Under the pieces are notes generated by a model that searched no databases, was not told the DNA's origin, and was given only the letters and a program-made list of their open reading frames with translations. Positions 26,635 to 37,618 of a stretch of 64,000 bases of DNA are shown here, piece after piece (position 1 is the first letter of the stretch; every line of letters begins with the position of its first letter). A program made the position numbers and the translations under genes. Source of the DNA: Micromonospora marina (GTDB lineage Bacteria > Actinomycetota > Actinomycetes > Mycobacteriales > Micromonosporaceae); NCBI RefSeq assembly GCF_900091565.1, contig NZ_FMCV01000013.1, forward strand, positions 92,605-156,604. The letters run 5' to 3'.

Positions 26635-27759
26635 ATGCCACCTCATCCTCATCGCCCACCGGAGTTGGCCTGGCAGGTCTTCCGGGGCTCGGAAGCGATC
26701 CGGCGCGGGCTGCTGTCCCGGCACCATCTGCGGGGCGCGTCCTGGATCCGGCTCCGGCAGGACGTCTACGCCGACGCGCGGCTCGCCCGCGACCACGCGC
26801 TGGCCTGCCGCGCGGCGCTGCTGCGCATGCCACCCGGCGCGACGATCGCCGGCCCTTCGGCGGCCTACCTGCACGGGGTCGAGCACGCCGCCGGCTTCGA
26901 CGACGACGTGCACGTCCTGCTGCCGGCCACGGTCCGGGCCGACTCCCAGCCGGGTGTCCGGGTGCACCACGCCCCGATGTCGAGCACCCGCAGCGGCCTC
27001 CTGGTCCCCGTCGGCGCCGGCGCACCCGCGCGAACGAGCCCACCCGCGGGCACGAGCGCACCCGGCGCAGCACCGACGGCGGTCGACCGCCCACCGGGCC
27101 GGACCAGATCGCCGCACCCGGCCGACCCCCGCAACCGCCCCGGGCCGCCCGGTCCAACCACCCCACCCTCAGCCGCGGCATCGAACCCGTTCGCACCCAC
27201 GACCCTCGGCGCGACGATGATCATGACCGGGCCGCCGCCACGGACCGAGCCGGCCGCCTGCGCCTGGGAGACCGCGGTCTGGGCCGATCCCGTGAAGGCG
27301 GTCGGCATCATCGACGGGCTGCTGCGCGCCGGCTCGGTGAACCGGTCGGCGCTGGCGAGCGAGGCGGCCCGCAACGCCTGTCGTCCCGGTGGGCGGCGGG
27401 CGTCGTGGGTCTTCGGCCTGTCGGACGGGCTGGCCCAGTCCCCGCCCGAGTCGCACCTGCGGGTACGCCTCGTCTTCGCCGGCCTGCCGCGTCCGGTGGC
27501 CCAGCATCCGGTGCGCGTGTCGACCGGCCTGATCCTGCACCCCGATCTGGCCTGGCCGGAGTTCCGGGTCGCCGTCGAGTACGACGGTCTGTGGCACTCC
27601 GACGCGGACCGGATGCACCTCGACCGGCCGCGGCTCAACCAGCTCGTCGAGGCCGGCTGGCTCGTGCTGCATGCGACCGGCCGCCGTCTGCACAAGGATT
27701 TTCCCGCCCTGGTGCGGGAGATCCGCGCCGCGCTGGTGGCCCGAGGGTGGCGCCCGTGA
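26635..27759 (+). CDS. AbiEi-antitoxin-like N-terminus with C-terminal DUF559/Vsr-like nuclease domain
   Basis: 374 aa from ATG 26635. Residues ~1-40 resemble the winged-helix start of AbiEi-type antitoxins (AIRRGLLSRHHLRGASWIRL). The C-terminus VAVEYDGLWHSDADRMHLDR followed by GWLVLHATGRRLHKD is the PD-(D/E)xK fold of DUF559/very-short-patch-repair-like proteins. This architecture is common in actinobacteria, usually at about 300 aa; here a Pro/Ala-rich stretch at roughly residues 126-186 makes it longer. Function is unknown: a defence or DNA-processing role is speculation. It converges with the subtilase gene across a 40-bp palindrome. Confidence 0.7.
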   Translation: MPPHPHRPPELAWQVFRGSEAIRRGLLSRHHLRGASWIRLRQDVYADARLARDHALACRAALLRMPPGATIAGPSAAYLHGVEHAAGFDDDVHVLLPATVRADSQPGVRVHHAPMSSTRSGLLVPVGAGAPARTSPPAGTSAPGAAPTAVDRPPGRTRSPHPADPRNRPGPPGPTTPPSAAASNPFAPTTLGATMIMTGPPPRTEPAACAWETAVWADPVKAVGIIDGLLRAGSVNRSALASEAARNACRPGGRRASWVFGLSDGLAQSPPESHLRVRLVFAGLPRPVAQHPVRVSTGLILHPDLAWPEFRVAVEYDGLWHSDADRMHLDRPRLNQLVEAGWLVLHATGRRLHKDFPALVREIRAALVARGWRP

Positions 27760-27840
27760 CACCGCCCGCCGCCGCCCCACCACCCCGCCGCGCCACCAAC
27801 CGCCGAGACGCGGTCCGCCGCCGTGCGGACCCCGGAACGC

Positions 27841-27880
27841 CGAGGTGGCGGTGTCCGGAGCTCCGGACACCGCCACCTCG
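27841..27880. terminator. Perfect 40-bp palindrome between convergent genes
   Basis: CGAGGTGGCGGTGTCCGGAG (27841-27860) is followed directly by its exact reverse complement to 27880. The RNA forms a very long stem from either strand, so it probably ends transcription of both the DUF559-like gene and the subtilase gene. No T-run. Confidence 0.75.
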
Positions 27881-27893
27881 GGGGAAAGAGTCG

Positions 27894-29585
27894 TTACGGT
27901 CGGACGTTCGGCTTGACCGGGGTCTTCACCGCGGCGTAGGCGTCGACGATGCCGTAGCCGTAAAAGCCGTTGAAGTTCAGCGAGCCCGCGCAGTACGCGT
28001 CGAACTCGGCGTCCCGGCCCTCGTCGGTGTAGCTCTGCAGCCGCGGCTCCGGGCAGGCGTGCTCGGCCGCCGTCCGGTAGAGGTGCTGCTCGACCAGGTC
28101 CGGGGCCATGCCGTAGCCGTTGCGGCCCTCCTTCTTGCCGTGCTTGCTGACGATCAGCGCCGCCACGCCCGAGACGTGCGGGGACGCCATCGAGGTGCCC
28201 TGGAGGTAGGTGTAGTAGCCACACTCACCCTTGGCGGTGCACTGCTTGAACACCGAGTCCTCGAAGCCGGCGACGATGTTGCCGTCCTCGTCGACCGCCC
28301 CTTCCTCCTGGAGCACCTTCTTGGGGTACGTGGAGAGGATCATGTTGGCGTCGGTGCGGTACGTGTCGGTGCCGAAGCCGTCCCGGAACCAGCCACCCGG
28401 CGCCGCCACCGAGATCTGCTCGGTGCCGTAGTTCGAGTAGTCGGACTTCTTGCCGGACGGGCCGACCGCCGACACGCCGATCACGTGCGGGCCCTCGACC
28501 GGCAGATCCCAGCAGGTCGCGTTGTCGATCGGGCGCGGGTACGGGTCGGCGCCGTAGTCCGGGCTGCTCACGTCGGTGCGCGGCGCGCCCAGGTCCTCGT
28601 GGTTGTTGCCGAGCGAGCCGACGAGGGTGACGCCCTTGCGGTGGGCGAAGTTCAGCGCCCGCTTCATGGCCTCGATGATGGTGCGCTGCTCGGCCTGCGC
28701 CTCCGGCGAGTCGACCGGGTTGGCGGTGCAGTTGTAGAGCCACGGGTCGACGTAGAAGGACATGTTGACCACGTCCAGCCCGGAGCGACCAGCGTGCACC
28801 AGGGCGTTGACCACCGGGTTGAGGAAGAAGTAGCCGCTGTCCTGGCCACCCTTCAGATCGACCAGGGAGACGTTCGGGGCGACGCCGGAGAGGCCGAAGC
28901 CGTTCGCGGCGGCGCCGATGGTGCCGGCCACGTGCGTGCCGTGCCCGCCGTCGTCGGTACCGACCGGGTCGAGGCAACTCGCCACCTCGCACGGGCCGTC
29001 GACCTCGGGGATGTCCGGGGCGAAGTTGCGCGACAGCGCCCAGTTGAAGTTCGGCGCCAGGTCGGGCTGGCTGGCGTCGACGCCGGTGTCCAGGACACCG
29101 ACGGTGACCCGGCGGTCGCCCGGCTCGACCTTGCGGGCCTTGTCGGCCCGGATCATGTCCAGACCCCAGAGCTTGTCGTCGAGCGGGTCCATCTTCTTGC
29201 CGTTGTTCCTGGCGGCCTTGCCCTTGGTCGCCGCGGCGGCCAGCAGGTGCTCCTGCTCGACCCGGTCCAGCTTCGGCTTGCGGCCGATCGCCTTCTCCTC
29301 GGCCGCGCCGACCAGCGCGGCGGCCGCGGTCGCCCGGCTGGCGAAGTCCGCGCGGTCGCTGGTGACCTGGAACAGACCGACCTCGTCGGTGCGGGCGACG
29401 ACCTTGCCGCCGGCGGCGGTGATCGCGGCGACCGCGGCGTCGCCGGAGACACCGCTCTCGGCCAGCACGGTGAAGGTCCGGTTCTCCGACAGCGCGGCGT
29501 TCGCCGGAACGCTCAGACCGGTCACCGTGAGTGCCAGCGAGGCCGCAGCCGCGACCGCGCCGACGGTGAAGCGCTTGCTCACCAC
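27894..29585 (-). CDS. Secreted S8 subtilisin-like serine protease
   Basis: 563 aa from GTG 29585, preferred over GTG 29582 because AGAGG sits 7 nt upstream. Signal peptide (basic SKRF, then a hydrophobic Ala-rich core, cleavage near ANA-AL), inhibitor-I9-like propeptide to about residue 120, then the subtilase domain with Asp166 (VLDTGVD), His215 (HGTHVAG) and Ser465 (GTSMASPHVSG); the oxyanion Asn is in GSLGNN. Inserts with several Cys (PCEVASC, ECGYY, ATCWD) suggest disulfides. An extracellular degradative protease. It lies alone in its transcript. Confidence 0.94.
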   Translation of the reverse strand: MVSKRFTVGAVAAAASLALTVTGLSVPANAALSENRTFTVLAESGVSGDAAVAAITAAGGKVVARTDEVGLFQVTSDRADFASRATAAAALVGAAEEKAIGRKPKLDRVEQEHLLAAAATKGKAARNNGKKMDPLDDKLWGLDMIRADKARKVEPGDRRVTVGVLDTGVDASQPDLAPNFNWALSRNFAPDIPEVDGPCEVASCLDPVGTDDGGHGTHVAGTIGAAANGFGLSGVAPNVSLVDLKGGQDSGYFFLNPVVNALVHAGRSGLDVVNMSFYVDPWLYNCTANPVDSPEAQAEQRTIIEAMKRALNFAHRKGVTLVGSLGNNHEDLGAPRTDVSSPDYGADPYPRPIDNATCWDLPVEGPHVIGVSAVGPSGKKSDYSNYGTEQISVAAPGGWFRDGFGTDTYRTDANMILSTYPKKVLQEEGAVDEDGNIVAGFEDSVFKQCTAKGECGYYTYLQGTSMASPHVSGVAALIVSKHGKKEGRNGYGMAPDLVEQHLYRTAAEHACPEPRLQSYTDEGRDAEFDAYCAGSLNFNGFYGYGIVDAYAAVKTPVKPNVRP

Positions 29586-29670
29586 ATCAGATCCTCTCGT
29601 TGAGGGACGTGGTGCCATCCCACATCACGGGAGCGGGTTCCGCCAGATCGAAGTCCGTTATCGGCCGCTA

Positions 29671-30369
29671 CTAGGCATTCGCGTTCGTCACGGTGATCAG
29701 GGCCGCCGGTAGTTCGGCCAGCGTGGACACCTCGGCGTCCGGTTCGAGGCCGCGAGGGCGGGGCAGTCCGGCCCGGTTGAGCCAGACGGCACGCAGCCCG
29801 GCCCGCTGAGCGGCCACCACGTCGTGCTCCGGCGAGTCACCGACGTGGACGATCCGCGACGCCGGCAGCCCGGTCGCCGCCACCACCGCCGCGAAGAACT
29901 CCGGCGCCGGCTTCTTGGGCAGGCCGCCCTCGTGCGCGTACAACTCGAAGGCGAACTGCCCGGCGAGGCCGCAGCGTTCGGCGCGGCTGTTGCCGTTGGT
30001 GGCGAAGCCCAGCAGGTGGTGCGGGCGCAGCGCCGCCAGCGCGGGCAGTACGTCCGGGAAGGGGCGGCTCAGCTCGTACCGGCGGGCGAAGAACAGCGCC
30101 GCGAACTCGTCCAGGTCCGCCTCCAGCCCGGCCCGGGCCAGCGAACGGGTCAGGGCGATCCGCCGGATCTCCTGCACCGGGACGGCGCTGAGCGCGCCGA
30201 AGACCGCACCCCAGTCCTCCTCCAGGTCCGCGAGCACCACCCCAGCCGCCGCCGGGGTCCGCCGCCGCATCTCCTCGAGTACGGCGACGAGCGCGCCGGT
30301 GACCGCCGGGCGCAGGTCGACGAGTGTCTCGTCGGCGTCGAAGACGACGGCGCCACGTGGCCCGCTCAT
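29671..30369 (-). CDS. HAD-family hydrolase
   Basis: 232 aa. HAD motif I is VVFDADETLVDLRP (unusually DADET instead of DxDGT), motif II is FATNGNS, motif III is the Lys in GGLPKKPAPEFF, and motif IV is VHVGDSPEHDV. It removes phosphate (or halide) from a small metabolite; the substrate is unknown. Its ATG overlaps the stop of the upstream DMT transporter gene (ATGA at 30366-30369), so the two are coupled, a hint that transport and dephosphorylation may concern the same compound. Confidence 0.87.
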   Translation of the reverse strand: MSGPRGAVVFDADETLVDLRPAVTGALVAVLEEMRRRTPAAAGVVLADLEEDWGAVFGALSAVPVQEIRRIALTRSLARAGLEADLDEFAALFFARRYELSRPFPDVLPALAALRPHHLLGFATNGNSRAERCGLAGQFAFELYAHEGGLPKKPAPEFFAAVVAATGLPASRIVHVGDSPEHDVVAAQRAGLRAVWLNRAGLPRPRGLEPDAEVSTLAELPAALITVTNANA

Positions 30370-31352
30370 CGCTCGCCGGTCAGCACCGGCTCGGCCGGGG
30401 CAGTCGCCGGCGCCGACGGTGTGCCCCGCAGTTCGTCCGCCCGGACCAGGGCGACGCCGCCGAGGATGAGCGCGCCACCGGCCAGCTGGATCAGGCTGGG
30501 CAGTTCGTCGAGCACCAGCCAGGCGATCAGCACCGCGAACATCACCTCGGTGAGCCCTACGAAGGAGGACAGCCGTGCCCCGAGCAGCCGGGTGCCGGCG
30601 ACCCCGGCGAGGTACGCGACCACGGCGGCGATCAGCGACAGCCCGGCGATCGGCACCAGCCAGCTCACCCGGTGCCCGCCGAAGGTGACGTCGGCGGTGC
30701 CGGCGGCGAGCGGCAGCGCTCCGATGCCGCCGAGCAGCAGCAGCGCCAGCGCGCCGACGGCCATGCCGCCGCTGGCCATCACCACCGAGGGCAGGCCCGC
30801 GTCGATCCGGCCGGCGATGACGAAGTATCCGGCCAGTCCGACGCCCGCGCCGAGGCCCCAGAGCACGCCCACCGGGTCGAGCCGACCGGCGCCGGTGAGG
30901 TCGAGGACGAGCCCGAGCCCGCACAGGGCGGTGACCGAGCCGGCCACTGTGAGCAGTCGGGGGCGCTGCCCGTGGACCAGCCACATCCATCCGACCACGA
31001 GCACGATGCCGAGGTATTCCAGCAGGAGCGCCACGCCGACCGGGAGGTAGCGGACCGCGTTGAAGAAGCACGCCTGCGCCGTGGCCACGCCGAGCAGCCC
31101 GAACAGCACCACGCTTCCCGCGTTGCGGCGCAGCACCGCCCACCTGCCGCGCAGCGCCAGCAAGGCGGGGACGGCGAGCACCAGGGCGGCGATGCCGACC
31201 CGGGCGATCACCACCGCGACCGCTGACCACTCGCCGGTGATCAGCGGGCGGGCGAAGGTGCCCGAGGTGGCGAACGTGATCGCGGAAAGCAGTGCCAGGC
31301 CGAGCCCGACGCTTGACCGTTCACGCACCGGCATCTCCTGGTCATGAGTCAA
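30366..31352 (-). CDS. EamA/DMT-family transporter
   Basis: 328 aa with ten hydrophobic helices in two EamA halves (first SVGLGLALLSAITFATSGTF; second starting near LWGLGAGVGLAGYFV). Members export amino acids or other metabolites; the RhaT/EamA fold does not reveal the substrate. It is coupled to the HAD gene downstream and divergent from the CGNR gene, sharing a roughly 50-bp promoter region. Confidence 0.88.
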   Translation of the reverse strand: MTHDQEMPVRERSSVGLGLALLSAITFATSGTFARPLITGEWSAVAVVIARVGIAALVLAVPALLALRGRWAVLRRNAGSVVLFGLLGVATAQACFFNAVRYLPVGVALLLEYLGIVLVVGWMWLVHGQRPRLLTVAGSVTALCGLGLVLDLTGAGRLDPVGVLWGLGAGVGLAGYFVIAGRIDAGLPSVVMASGGMAVGALALLLLGGIGALPLAAGTADVTFGGHRVSWLVPIAGLSLIAAVVAYLAGVAGTRLLGARLSSFVGLTEVMFAVLIAWLVLDELPSLIQLAGGALILGGVALVRADELRGTPSAPATAPAEPVLTGER

Positions 31353-31400
31353 GGGAAGTTATGCTGATGACGCTAGGCGTCGCCTCCGACAGGAGTCAAG

Positions 31401-31946
31401 TTGCTTTTCGCTCATGACACCGAATGCGCGCTGGTCGCCGCCGCCGCGCTGGTGAACACCGCCGGCGGCCGGGACGGACTGCCCGACGTTCCCGCACTGG
31501 ACGCCTTCTTCACCACCCACGGGTGGAGCGGCCGGCACGAGCACACCGACGTCGAACTGCGCCAGGTCCGCGCGCTGCGGCCCCGGCTGCGCCGCATCTG
31601 GTACGCCGACACCGACGAGGTGGTGGCGATCGTCAACGGCCTGCTGCGCGAGTCACACGCCCTGCCGCAACTCGTCCGGCACGACGACGAGCCGTACCAC
31701 GTGCACGCCGTGCCGCGGGACGCGCCGCTGGCGACCCGGATGGCGGTCGAGGCCGCGATGGCGATGGCCGACCTGGTCCGGATGGGCGAGCTGAGCCGGC
31801 TGCGGCACTGCGACCACCCCGACTGCGACAACGTGCTCGTCGACCTGTCCCGGAACCGGTCCCGCCGGTTCTGCGACGCCGGCTGCGGCAACCGGGCCGC
31901 GGTGAGCGCCTACCGGGCCCGCAGGGCCGCCGCGTCCCACTCCTGA
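31401..31946 (+). CDS. CGNR zinc-finger (ABATE-domain) putative stress regulator
   Basis: 181 aa. The start is a TTG at 31401 with AGGAG 5 nt upstream; no ATG or GTG in this frame would keep the conserved N-terminus. An ABATE domain (DTECALVAAAALVNT, later LRPRLRRIW) is followed by a C-terminal zinc finger with the CGNR box: CDHPDCDNVLVD, then RRFCDAGCGNRAAVSAYRAR. Such proteins are thought to be DNA-binding and often neighbour transporter genes; here the divergent DMT gene is the obvious candidate target. The 3' end overlaps the converging GNAT gene by 37 bp. Confidence 0.85.
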   Translation: MLFAHDTECALVAAAALVNTAGGRDGLPDVPALDAFFTTHGWSGRHEHTDVELRQVRALRPRLRRIWYADTDEVVAIVNGLLRESHALPQLVRHDDEPYHVHAVPRDAPLATRMAVEAAMAMADLVRMGELSRLRHCDHPDCDNVLVDLSRNRSRRFCDAGCGNRAAVSAYRARRAAASHS

Positions 31947-32509
31947 CGGGTCGCGGGCCAGGCGTCGCGGCGCAGCTCGCACTCCACCTCGCCGTGCTCC
32001 GTACCCGGAATCGGGTCGTCGAAGGTCAGGTGGAAGGTGCGGACGTAGCGCAACCCGGCGCGGGCCATGACCGCGCGGGAGCGGTCGTTGACCGCCATCG
32101 TCTGAGCCCACACCCGGCGGACGCCGACCGTGTCGAACGCGTGCCGCACCAGCGCCCGCGCGCCCTCGGTGGCCAGCCCGTGTCCCCACGTGGCGCGGCG
32201 CAGCCGGTAGCCCAGTTCCGCCTCGGCGCCGTCGCCGGACGGGTCGAGCGAGTGCCAGCCGAGGAACTCGCCGGTGAACCGGTCGAGCGTCGCCCAGCGG
32301 CCGAGCCCGGGGTGCCGGGCGTACTGCGCGAGCACCCGGGGCAGGACCTCGTCCCGGAACGTCCGGGCCGAGGTCGGCGCACCGCCGGTCAGGAAGCGCA
32401 TGACCTCCGGGTCGGCGTCCAGCGCCACCAGCCGGTCCACGTCGTCCATCGTGAACCGGCGCAGCGTCAGCCGCGCGGTCTCCAGCAACACGCCGCCGTC
32501 GTCACGCAC
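31910..32509 (-). CDS. GNAT-family N-acetyltransferase (RimJ-like)
   Basis: 199 aa. The RimJ/RimL-type opening ETARLTLRRFTMDDVDRLVA, the acetyl-CoA-binding region ATWGHGLATEGARALVRHAF and the NDRSRAVMARAGLRYV strand-helix are clear. It acetylates an amino group on a protein N-terminus, antibiotic or small amine. GTG 32509 lies 6 nt after CATGAT (32516-32521), so it is probably leaderless. Its end runs 37 bp into the end of the opposing CGNR gene. Confidence 0.87.
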   Translation of the reverse strand: MRDDGGVLLETARLTLRRFTMDDVDRLVALDADPEVMRFLTGGAPTSARTFRDEVLPRVLAQYARHPGLGRWATLDRFTGEFLGWHSLDPSGDGAEAELGYRLRRATWGHGLATEGARALVRHAFDTVGVRRVWAQTMAVNDRSRAVMARAGLRYVRTFHLTFDDPIPGTEHGEVECELRRDAWPATRQEWDAAALRAR

Positions 32510-32563
32510 GGTCGGATCATGCCGCGCCCACCGTGACGGGTCGAGGCAATTACCGGCACCGGC

Positions 32564-33964
32564 TCAGGGGTGGGTCATCCGGAGCAGGTCCAGGGCCTCG
32601 TCCAGCTGGGTCTCGGTGAGCTTGCCGGAGTCGACGTGCCCCCGGGCGATCACCACCTCGCGGATGGACACCTGCTTGGCCAGCGCCTCCTTGGCGATCG
32701 AGGCGGCCTCGTCGTACCCCAGGTGGCGGTTGAGCGGGGTGACGATCGACGGCGAGCCCTCCGCGTACGCCAGGCAGACCTCGGCGTCGGCGACCAGGCC
32801 GGCCACCAGGCGCTCGGCGCACAGGCGGCTCGACGTGGCGATCAGCTTGATCGACTCCAGCAGGTTGCGGCCCATCACCGGGAGCATCACGTTCAGCTCG
32901 AAGTCGCCCTGCGAGCCGGCGAACGCCACCGCCGCGTCGTTGCCGATCACCTGGGCGCAGACCTGCCGCATCGCCTCGGCCACCACCGGGTTCACCTTGC
33001 CCGGCATGATCGACGACCCCGGCTGGAGGTCCGGGATGCGCAGCTCACGCAGCCCGGCGCGCGGGCCGGAGCCCATCCACCGCACGTCGTTGACGATCTT
33101 GTAGAGGCCGACCGCGACGGTACGGAGCTGGCCGGACGTCTCCACCAGCGCGTCGCGGGCGCCCTGCGCCTCGAAGTGGTTCCGCGCCTCGGTCAACGGC
33201 AGCCCGGTCGACTCCCGCAGCTTGCCGATCACCCGGTCGGCGAAGCCCAGCGGCGTGTTGATGCCGGTACCCACAGCGGTGCCGCCCAGCGGCAGCTCGG
33301 CCAGGCGGGGCAGCGCCGCCTCCAGCCGCTCGACGCCGTAGCGCACCTGCGCGGCGTAGCCGCCGAACTCCTGCCCGAGCGTGACCGGAGTGGCGTCCAT
33401 CAGGTGGGTCCGCCCGGCCTTGACCACCGTCTCGAACTCGGCCGCCTTCTCCTCCAGCGCGCCCGCGAGCTGCTTCAGCGACGGGATCAGGTCCTCCACC
33501 ACGAACTGGGTGGCGGCCAGGTGGATCGACGTGGGGAACACGTCGTTACTGGACTGCGACGCGTTGACGTGGTCGTTCGGGTGCACGTCCCGGCCCAGCT
33601 CGCGGCTCGCCAGCGTGGCGATCACCTCGTTGGTGTTCATGTTGGACGAGGTGCCGGAGCCGGTCTGGAACACGTCCACCGGGAACTGGTCGTCGTAGCC
33701 GCCCTCGGCCACGTGCGCGGCGGCGGTGGCGATCGCCTGCGCCACGTCCGTGTCGATCACGCCCAGCTCACCGTTGACCAGGGCCGCCGCGCCCTTGATC
33801 TGGGCCAATGCCTTGATCTGGGCCGGTTCCAGGCCGCGCCCCGAGATCGGGAAGTTCTGCACCGCACGCTGGGTCTGCGCCCGCCACAGCGCCTCGGCGG
33901 GCACCTCCACCTCGCCCATCGAGTCGCGTTCGATCCGGTAGCCGGTCGCCTCTGGAGTCGTCAC
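32564..33964 (-). CDS. fumC: Class II fumarate hydratase
   Basis: 466 aa from GTG 33964 ([10 protein letters not shown]); an ATG three codons earlier (33973) is the alternative, but CAGGAT (33972-33977) placed 7 nt before the GTG favours leaderless initiation there. The family signature [12 protein letters not shown], the [14 protein letters not shown] block and the active-site [11 protein letters not shown] and [11 protein letters not shown] are present. It is the oxygen-stable, iron-free homotetramer interconverting fumarate and malate in the TCA cycle. A non-homologous class I fumarase gene lies upstream, separated by a decayed regulator gene. Confidence 0.95.
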   Translation of the reverse strand: MTTPEATGYRIERDSMGEVEVPAEALWRAQTQRAVQNFPISGRGLEPAQIKALAQIKGAAALVNGELGVIDTDVAQAIATAAAHVAEGGYDDQFPVDVFQTGSGTSSNMNTNEVIATLASRELGRDVHPNDHVNASQSSNDVFPTSIHLAATQFVVEDLIPSLKQLAGALEEKAAEFETVVKAGRTHLMDATPVTLGQEFGGYAAQVRYGVERLEAALPRLAELPLGGTAVGTGINTPLGFADRVIGKLRESTGLPLTEARNHFEAQGARDALVETSGQLRTVAVGLYKIVNDVRWMGSGPRAGLRELRIPDLQPGSSIMPGKVNPVVAEAMRQVCAQVIGNDAAVAFAGSQGDFELNVMLPVMGRNLLESIKLIATSSRLCAERLVAGLVADAEVCLAYAEGSPSIVTPLNRHLGYDEAASIAKEALAKQVSIREVVIARGHVDSGKLTETQLDEALDLLRMTHP

Positions 33965-33989
33965 GCGTACCATCCTGCCGCGCCGCCGG

Positions 33990-34345
33990 TCGGTGTGCAG
34001 GGAAAGTGGCGCGGTCCGCAGCCCAGCCCGGCCAGCGACCTCTGCTCGTGGCGGGCGCCGAGCCGGGTGGCGTCGGTCAGCACCCGCCGGCGCAGGTCCA
34101 GCGCGCTGGCGACGTCACCCTGGTCCAGGATGGCGTGTCGGCCGGCAGCCCGAGCGCCGCGAACCGCTGCCGCGACACGCAGATCTGGAACTGGGTCCGT
34201 ACGGTCGCCGGTGGACGCTCCGCCCTGACGGCGTCGACCAGTTCTCCACCGGTACCACCCGGCCGGGACGCAGCAACAGCATGGCGACCACGGTGCGATC
34301 CCGGCCCGCGGTGACGGTGGCTTCGCCACTGCCCGGGAACGTTCC
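33990..34345 (-). pseudogene. Remnant of a SARP/AfsR-type regulator DNA-binding domain
   Basis: Between the two fumarase genes, pieces of one protein family appear in different minus-strand frames. The segment from ~34325 reads TAGRDRTVVAMLLLRPGRVV, as in the start of SARP winged helices. From ~34250, one frame over, comes GGELVDAVRAERPPATVRTQ followed by FQICVSRQR, which matches the ELVDAVWGxxPPATARTQVQ-ICVSRLRR block of SARPs. A third frame (~34150-34010, [18 protein letters not shown]) may be the following region. No intact start or domain survives, so it is a dead gene with at least one frameshift. Confidence 0.65.
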
Positions 34346-34371
34346 CGGGCACCCCTCGCGTACGTCTGCGG

Positions 34372-36039
<1,668 letters not shown>

Positions 36040-36115
36040 GACCGAAAAGCCTAGGGCAGAGCCGTCGATCGGTGACACCCGCAGGTGGGTCGTGGGACGA
36101 CGCTCTCACCCACTG

Positions 36116-37543
36116 TCACTTGCCGTCGGCGCAGAGTTCCCGTTTCGGCCCGCAACTGCCCTGGTCGTCGGGCGGGCGCCAGCTGCCACCCGGGTCCGGC
36201 GCCACCGGCGCGCCGTCCTGGCCCGGCCCGGGCACGTCGCCCGTGCCGGCACCCCAGCGGACGTACCCGATCTCCCGCCCCTCACCGATGATCATGCCGT
36301 TCGGGCCGACCGCCAGCGCGTTCGCCGAGGTACGCAGCTCGACCAGCACCCGGCCCTCCCGCGGCTCGACCGCGATCAGCCGGGACGGCTTCTCCTCGCT
36401 GATCACCGCCGCGTACGGGGTGAGCGCCGCACCACTCTTGCCGCCCGCCGGCCGGGTCCAGCGGGTCCGGTCGGCCGACAGTTCCCGGCCCAGCAGCGAG
36501 CCCTTGTCGGCACTGCGCACCACGGCGTACCGGTCGTCCACGGCGAGCAGCTTCTCGCCGTCCGCGCCGACCTGGAGCAGCCGGCCGTCGTACCCGTCGA
36601 GCACCGTCTCACGCCCGTCCGGGGCGACCCCGATGATCACGTTGCGCCCGCCCTGCGGGTCCTCCCGCTGCACGCAGCCGGCGTAGTCGGCGGTGCGCAG
36701 GTTGATCCCGGTACGCCGCCACACCTGCTGACCGGTCGCCGGGTCGACGGCGGTCACCGCGTAGTAGCAGCTCCCGTCGCGGGAGGTGGCCGCGATCCGC
36801 AGCAGCCGGCCGCCGACCACGGCGAGCCGCTCCTCCCGGCCGGGCTGGACGTTCTGGAGCACCCGGCCGGTGGCGGTGTCCACCACGTGCACCCGTCCGT
36901 CGACCGGGAAGCCGAGCAGCGGCGGGACGGACTCCGGCCCGGCCACCCCGCCGTCGATCCGGGTGGCGCCGAGACGCCGGGTGCCGAGGAGTTCCGGGTT
37001 GTCGGCGAGCACGCCGCTGTGCACGCCGGGCAGGAACGCGGTCCACAGCGGAGCGGTGCCACGCGGATCCCAGGCGCGCAGCGTGCAGTCGGTGGCCTGC
37101 ACGCAGTACGCGTCCAGCAGCAGGTTGCGGTAGGTCCAGACGGCTATCGCGCGGTCGTCGCGGCGGCGGGTCACGCCGGTCACCGGGTCGAGCACCTCGT
37201 ACCCCCTGTCGAGCAGCTTGCCCACGGCGACGACCGACTCGCGGCCGCTGCCCGCGACCGCCGACCAGTCGGCCTTGCGCTCCCACAGCTGGCCGCCGTC
37301 GGCGAGGTTGCGCGCCTCGATCCGGGTACGCTGCTCGACGATCACGGTGTCGCCGGCGATGGTGACGCTGCGCGGCGTGCCGCCGACGCGCTGCTGCCAG
37401 GCCACGTCCGGCTCGCTGATCGGCTTGCTGCGGTCGACCCAGTCCCACAGCGCCGGAAACGGGTTCCAGACGCCGGTCGCGGCAAGGACGACCACGGTGA
37501 CGAGCCCGAGCAGCAACCAGCCGCGTATCCCTAGGCCCTTCAC
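36116..37543 (-). CDS. Membrane-anchored PQQ-like beta-propeller protein
   Basis: 475 aa from GTG 37543; TACCGT (37551-37556) lies 7 nt before it. One N-terminal membrane anchor (GWLLLGLVTVVVLAATGVW), then repeated beta-blade strands typical of the PQQ/quinoprotein fold: TVIVEQRTRIEARNLADG, VLDPVTGVTRR, VHVVDTATGRVLQNV, VDPATGQQVWRR. No PQQ-binding residues or catalytic motif can be pointed out. The Cys pairs (YCVQATDC, SCGPKRELC) suggest an extracytoplasmic location. A similar protein is encoded at 42544-43797. Function unknown. Confidence 0.75.
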   Translation of the reverse strand: MKGLGIRGWLLLGLVTVVVLAATGVWNPFPALWDWVDRSKPISEPDVAWQQRVGGTPRSVTIAGDTVIVEQRTRIEARNLADGGQLWERKADWSAVAGSGRESVVAVGKLLDRGYEVLDPVTGVTRRRDDRAIAVWTYRNLLLDAYCVQATDCTLRAWDPRGTAPLWTAFLPGVHSGVLADNPELLGTRRLGATRIDGGVAGPESVPPLLGFPVDGRVHVVDTATGRVLQNVQPGREERLAVVGGRLLRIAATSRDGSCYYAVTAVDPATGQQVWRRTGINLRTADYAGCVQREDPQGGRNVIIGVAPDGRETVLDGYDGRLLQVGADGEKLLAVDDRYAVVRSADKGSLLGRELSADRTRWTRPAGGKSGAALTPYAAVISEEKPSRLIAVEPREGRVLVELRTSANALAVGPNGMIIGEGREIGYVRWGAGTGDVPGPGQDGAPVAPDPGGSWRPPDDQGSCGPKRELCADGK

Positions 37544-37618
37544 ACCGCACACGGTAGCGACGATCACCGGTCCCCCGGTCCGCGTGCGGGGCGTGTCGCG
37601 GCGCTTCTTGCCCCGGCA

